From assembly GCA_035632955.1 (NCBI GenBank), contig DASQFU010000126.1:1-16577 (forward strand): DNA of 16,577 nucleotides. The letters run 5' to 3'. Positions 13,888 to 16,577 of this stretch are shown here, in pieces. The notes under the pieces were generated by a model. It made no database searches and was not told where the DNA came from. It saw only the letters and a list, made by a program, of their open reading frames with translations. A program made the position numbers and the translations under genes. Every line of letters starts with the position of its first letter. The first letter of the stretch is position 1. This stretch comes from DASQFU01 sp035632955 (lineage in GTDB: Bacteria; Eisenbacteria; RBG-16-71-46).

Positions 13888-14088
13888 ATGCCTCTGTGCG
13901 TTTGGTTGTGTTACACGCCTGGCTGCCAGCAGAAAGTCGAGCGCTGGATGCAGACGCCCGAAGAAGGCTTGAATGCCGAGCTCGAATGTCCCCGTTGTGG
14001 CGTGGTCATGACCTGCGCCTGGACCGGTTCGCAGGCGCCGACGCCCAACATGAAGGACGTCCGGATCGAGCCGTGGAAGAAGGTCTGA
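13888..14088 (+). CDS. Small cysteine-rich protein, zinc-ribbon-like
   Basis: A 66-residue protein starts at the ATG at 13888, six bases after GGAG and 11 bases after the stop of the preceding gene, so the two are probably co-transcribed. It has Cys at 4, 8, 13, 34, 37 and 43. CPRCG (34-38) is a clear zinc-knuckle half, and C8-x4-C13 may supply the other pair of ligands. There is no signal peptide. I recognise no named family. A metal-binding or nucleic-acid-binding role is possible but not shown. Confidence 0.75.
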   Translation: MPLCVWLCYTPGCQQKVERWMQTPEEGLNAELECPRCGVVMTCAWTGSQAPTPNMKDVRIEPWKKV

Positions 14089-14095
14089 GCCGGGC

Positions 14096-16577
14096 CTAGG
14101 CCAGCGTCTCGACCACGCGCGCGTGCTCCGGCGCGGCGCCGCACGTCTCGAACAGGTCGCGGGCGCGCTCCAAGTCTTGCCGCGCAGCTTCCTGCTTTCC
14201 CTGCGCGCGGCCGACAAGACCGCGATCGTGCAGCGCGCGCGCCAGCAGGAGCCGTAGCTCGATCGACTCGAGCGCGGTGATCGCCTCGCTCAACGTGCGC
14301 TCGGCGCCCACCGCATCGCCTGCCGCGGCGAGCCGCCGTCCTTCGCTCCACAGGAGATCGCCACGAAGATAGAGCCACGCGTTCTCTCCCGCGATCTCGA
14401 GGCCGCGGCGCGTGATCTCCGCCGCCTCGTCGAGCCGGCCCGCGGTTACCAGCGCCTGGGCGTAAGGGGGCAACAGCAGGAACAGGTAGACGCGATTGTC
14501 CGTTCCCTCCCCGAGCGGCAGGCAGTCTCGGCAGATGGTGGCGGCCCCGTTCGGTTCGCCGGCTGCGAGCCGCGCGTACGCGAGCGCTCCGGTGGCGGCG
14601 GAACGCATGACCATCTGACCGATCGCCTCGCCGCGAGACACTGCTTGCTCGGCATGCTCTCGTCCTTCGGCGTGACGTCCGAGGTCGGTCTCGGCCATGG
14701 AAAGGACAACGAGTAGCCAGATCGCGAGCCGCCCTTCGCCAATCCGTTCTGCCAGCGCCAGCGACTCCTGCGCGACCGCCACAGCCGCATCGAGTTCGCC
14801 GCCCGTATGATGGGCCCAAGCGAGCGCGAACCCGCCCCATGCCACGCGATCCTGTGAGCCGACCCGACGCCCGATCTCCTGATCGCGGCGGGCATGCTCG
14901 ACTGCCTCGCGCCAGCGTCCGAGGTTGTTCGCGTTTTCTGCCAGGAACTCGTAGCCCTGCGCCTCCGCCTGCGGTTCGCCGGTCCGCTCGCCGAGCTCGA
15001 TGTTGCGTCGCGCCCACGCGTTGCTCTCGGCGAACAGGCCGAGATGCTGGAAGACGCCGGACAGATAGCCGTAGATCAGGGCCAGGAGCCGCAGGTCGCC
15101 GATCGACTCGGCCATGGCGCGGGCCCGCTCGAGATGCTCCTCCGCACGACGATGCTGTGCGAGGTAGTGGTGATAGCGCCCGATGTTCGCGAGGGTCAAT
15201 GCGACGTCGTAGACTTGGGCTTCGGGGTCGAGCTCGGCGAGAGCCTCCTCGAGATACGGCAACCCGCGTTGATCGCCGACTCGCGCAAGCAACTCGCCGA
15301 TCGCTCCTTTGATCGCGGCGCGCTTGCGGGGCTCCGAGGTGAGCGCGAGCGCCCGCTGGAAATGCTCGGCCCCGGCGTTGAACTGGCCGCGGTGCGAGTG
15401 CACCTGCCCGATGCGCTCGTGCACGTCGGCGAGTGCCGGGCGACGCTCGAGTCCTTCTGCACACTCCCGGGCGCGGTCGAGGAAGCTCAGCGCCTCTTCG
15501 TGGGCGTAGACCTTTTCCGCCGCCTCGGCGGCGGCCAGCGAGTAGGTCATTCCCTTTTCGAGGTCGCTGCTCTCGGCGAAGTGGTAGGCAAGATCCTCCA
15601 CGTGGTCGTCGAGAGTCCGCGCGTAGAGCGTCTCGAGGCTCTCGGCGATGCGCTGGTGCAGCCGCCGCTGCCGGATCGGATTCAGCTCTTCGTGCAATAC
15701 CTCGCGGATCTTGTCGTGGGTGAACGCGAACGAATCGCCGCGCTCGGGCCGCACGAGCTGGGCCGCGCTCGCCTCGTCGAGCGCATCGAGCAGACGATCC
15801 TCGCCCGCGGCGGTGACCGCGACCAACTCGCCGAACTCGAACACTTTGCCGAGCGCCGCCGCGGTGTGCAGCACGTCCACGCACGGTGCACTGAGCCGCT
15901 CGAGCCGCCGTCCGATCGCGGCCTTGACGCTTTGCGGAATGGCGAGCTCCGCTTCGCCCCGATGCCACTCGCCGGCCTCGTGGTAGATCTGTCCTTGCTC
16001 GATCAGGGACTTCACGACCTCCTCGGTGAAGAACGGATTGCCTTCCGTCTCGCGAAACATCGCCTCCGCGAAGTCCGGGCTCACGTCTTCCTGGCCGAAC
16101 AGCGAGCCGAGCATGCGGCGGGTCTCCATCCGGTCCAGACGGCCGAGCGGGATGCGGGTCGCGAGCCGCTCGCGATTCCACTCGACGAGCGCCGCCCCGA
16201 GTGGATGCGAACGGTCGAGCTCGACCTCGCGATAGGCCCCGAGCACGAGCAAACGCTCGCTACGCAGATTACGCAGCAGATAGTGCAGCAGGGCGATCGT
16301 GCCATGGTCCGCCCAGTGCAGGTCGTCGAGGAACAGGAGCAGCCCGCGCTCGGACGCGAGGCTCTGCAGTAGGCGGGCGACCGAATCGAACAGCCGCAGG
16401 CGTTCTTCGTGGGGAGCGAGCGCCGCGCTGGCGGGCAGGGACCCGAGCCGCGCTTCGATCCGGGGCGCGAGTCGCGCCAGCACGGACGCGCTGGCTCCGA
16501 GTCGCATGCGCAGCGTCTCGATGTCTTCGCGATCCACCCAGTGCCGCAACGCCTCGACGAACGGCAGGTAGGGCGTC
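14096..16577 (-). CDS. AAA-ATPase/TPR signalling protein (N-terminus beyond window edge)
   Basis: The frame is open to the right edge, giving 826 visible residues that end with TAG at 14098-14096. The first visible codons read TPYLPFVEALRHWV, the usual segment some 60-80 residues after a Walker A, so the P-loop lies outside. Walker B follows as LLLFLDDLHWAD (near residue 80), then VLGAYREVE and EGNPFFTEEVVKSL, the hallmarks of the AAA_16/STAND-type ATPase modules in adenylate cyclases, Ser/Thr kinases and MalT-like regulators. From about residue 300 to the end are TPR-type repeats, for example AEEHLERARAMAESIGDLRLLA and EAVEHARRDQEIGRRVGSQD. The missing N-terminus may hold a kinase, cyclase or DNA-binding domain, which decides its role. 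It converges on the small cysteine-rich gene with a gap of only 7 bp. Confidence 0.88.
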   Translation of the reverse strand, partial: TPYLPFVEALRHWVDREDIETLRMRLGASASVLARLAPRIEARLGSLPASAALAPHEERLRLFDSVARLLQSLASERGLLLFLDDLHWADHGTIALLHYLLRNLRSERLLVLGAYREVELDRSHPLGAALVEWNRERLATRIPLGRLDRMETRRMLGSLFGQEDVSPDFAEAMFRETEGNPFFTEEVVKSLIEQGQIYHEAGEWHRGEAELAIPQSVKAAIGRRLERLSAPCVDVLHTAAALGKVFEFGELVAVTAAGEDRLLDALDEASAAQLVRPERGDSFAFTHDKIREVLHEELNPIRQRRLHQRIAESLETLYARTLDDHVEDLAYHFAESSDLEKGMTYSLAAAEAAEKVYAHEEALSFLDRARECAEGLERRPALADVHERIGQVHSHRGQFNAGAEHFQRALALTSEPRKRAAIKGAIGELLARVGDQRGLPYLEEALAELDPEAQVYDVALTLANIGRYHHYLAQHRRAEEHLERARAMAESIGDLRLLALIYGYLSGVFQHLGLFAESNAWARRNIELGERTGEPQAEAQGYEFLAENANNLGRWREAVEHARRDQEIGRRVGSQDRVAWGGFALAWAHHTGGELDAAVAVAQESLALAERIGEGRLAIWLLVVLSMAETDLGRHAEGREHAEQAVSRGEAIGQMVMRSAATGALAYARLAAGEPNGAATICRDCLPLGEGTDNRVYLFLLLPPYAQALVTAGRLDEAAEITRRGLEIAGENAWLYLRGDLLWSEGRRLAAAGDAVGAERTLSEAITALESIELRLLLARALHDRGLVGRAQGKQEAARQDLERARDLFETCGAAPEHARVVETLA

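Noticed and set aside
13911..16181. 756-codon minus-strand frame overlapping the ATPase/TPR gene
   Set aside because: Arg/Ala/Gly-rich out-of-frame shadow; the other frame has Walker B and TPR motifs.

Overview
The window is GC-rich DNA packed with genes, with no rRNA, tRNA, insertion sequence, phage gene or CRISPR array that I can see. Several proteins have lipoprotein or Sec-type N-termini (a TlpA-like protein, a substrate-binding protein, a probable glycosidase), and MurB indicates a peptidoglycan wall. This fits a high-GC Gram-negative-type bacterium, such as a Gemmatimonadota, Eisenbacteria or myxobacteria-like lineage. No marker gene here fixes the phylum, so this assignment is inference.

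Layout. Positions 1-852 (minus strand) hold a TlpA-type thioredoxin lipoprotein, cut by the window edge, and upstream of it a 72-codon SelW/Rdx-family gene with an in-frame TGA. The TGA lies exactly at the second redox position of the C-x-x-U motif. A strong ribosome-binding site precedes the start codon, and a perfect 7-bp hairpin with a GGU loop follows the TGA. This looks like a bacterial selenoprotein gene that standard ORF calling would miss, and it is the main finding. Positions 1005-2521 (plus) carry murB and a small four-helix membrane protein. Positions 2527-3525 (minus) carry moaA. Positions 3659-6369 (plus) hold a secreted six-hairpin-glycosidase-like protein, coupled by an ATGA overlap to a membrane-anchored TPR protein. 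An unknown secreted protein follows at 6401-6952 (minus).

Positions 7003-12510 (minus) form an ABC importer operon: substrate-binding lipoprotein, tandem-domain ATPase and two permeases, the last three overlapping. A HicB/HicA toxin-antitoxin pair sits between the binding protein and the ATPase. hicB is intact, but hicA lacks one base in its middle, so the toxin is probably inactive unless the base is a sequencing error. A 214-bp divergent region with inverted repeats separates this operon from a plus-strand gene at 12725-13876. That gene encodes a membrane-anchored thioredoxin-fold protein with a DipZ-like C-terminal domain and no catalytic cysteines; it is probably translated from an almost leaderless mRNA. 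A 66-residue cysteine-rich protein follows. The rest of the window, to its right edge, is a large AAA-ATPase/TPR signalling protein on the minus strand whose N-terminus lies outside.

Thiol/selenol redox chemistry is a recurring theme: SelW-like, TlpA-like and DipZ-like proteins lie in one 14-kb stretch, although only the first two are neighbours. No gene for selenocysteine synthesis or insertion (selA, selB, selC, selD) is in the window, so the selenoprotein call predicts that they exist elsewhere in this genome.
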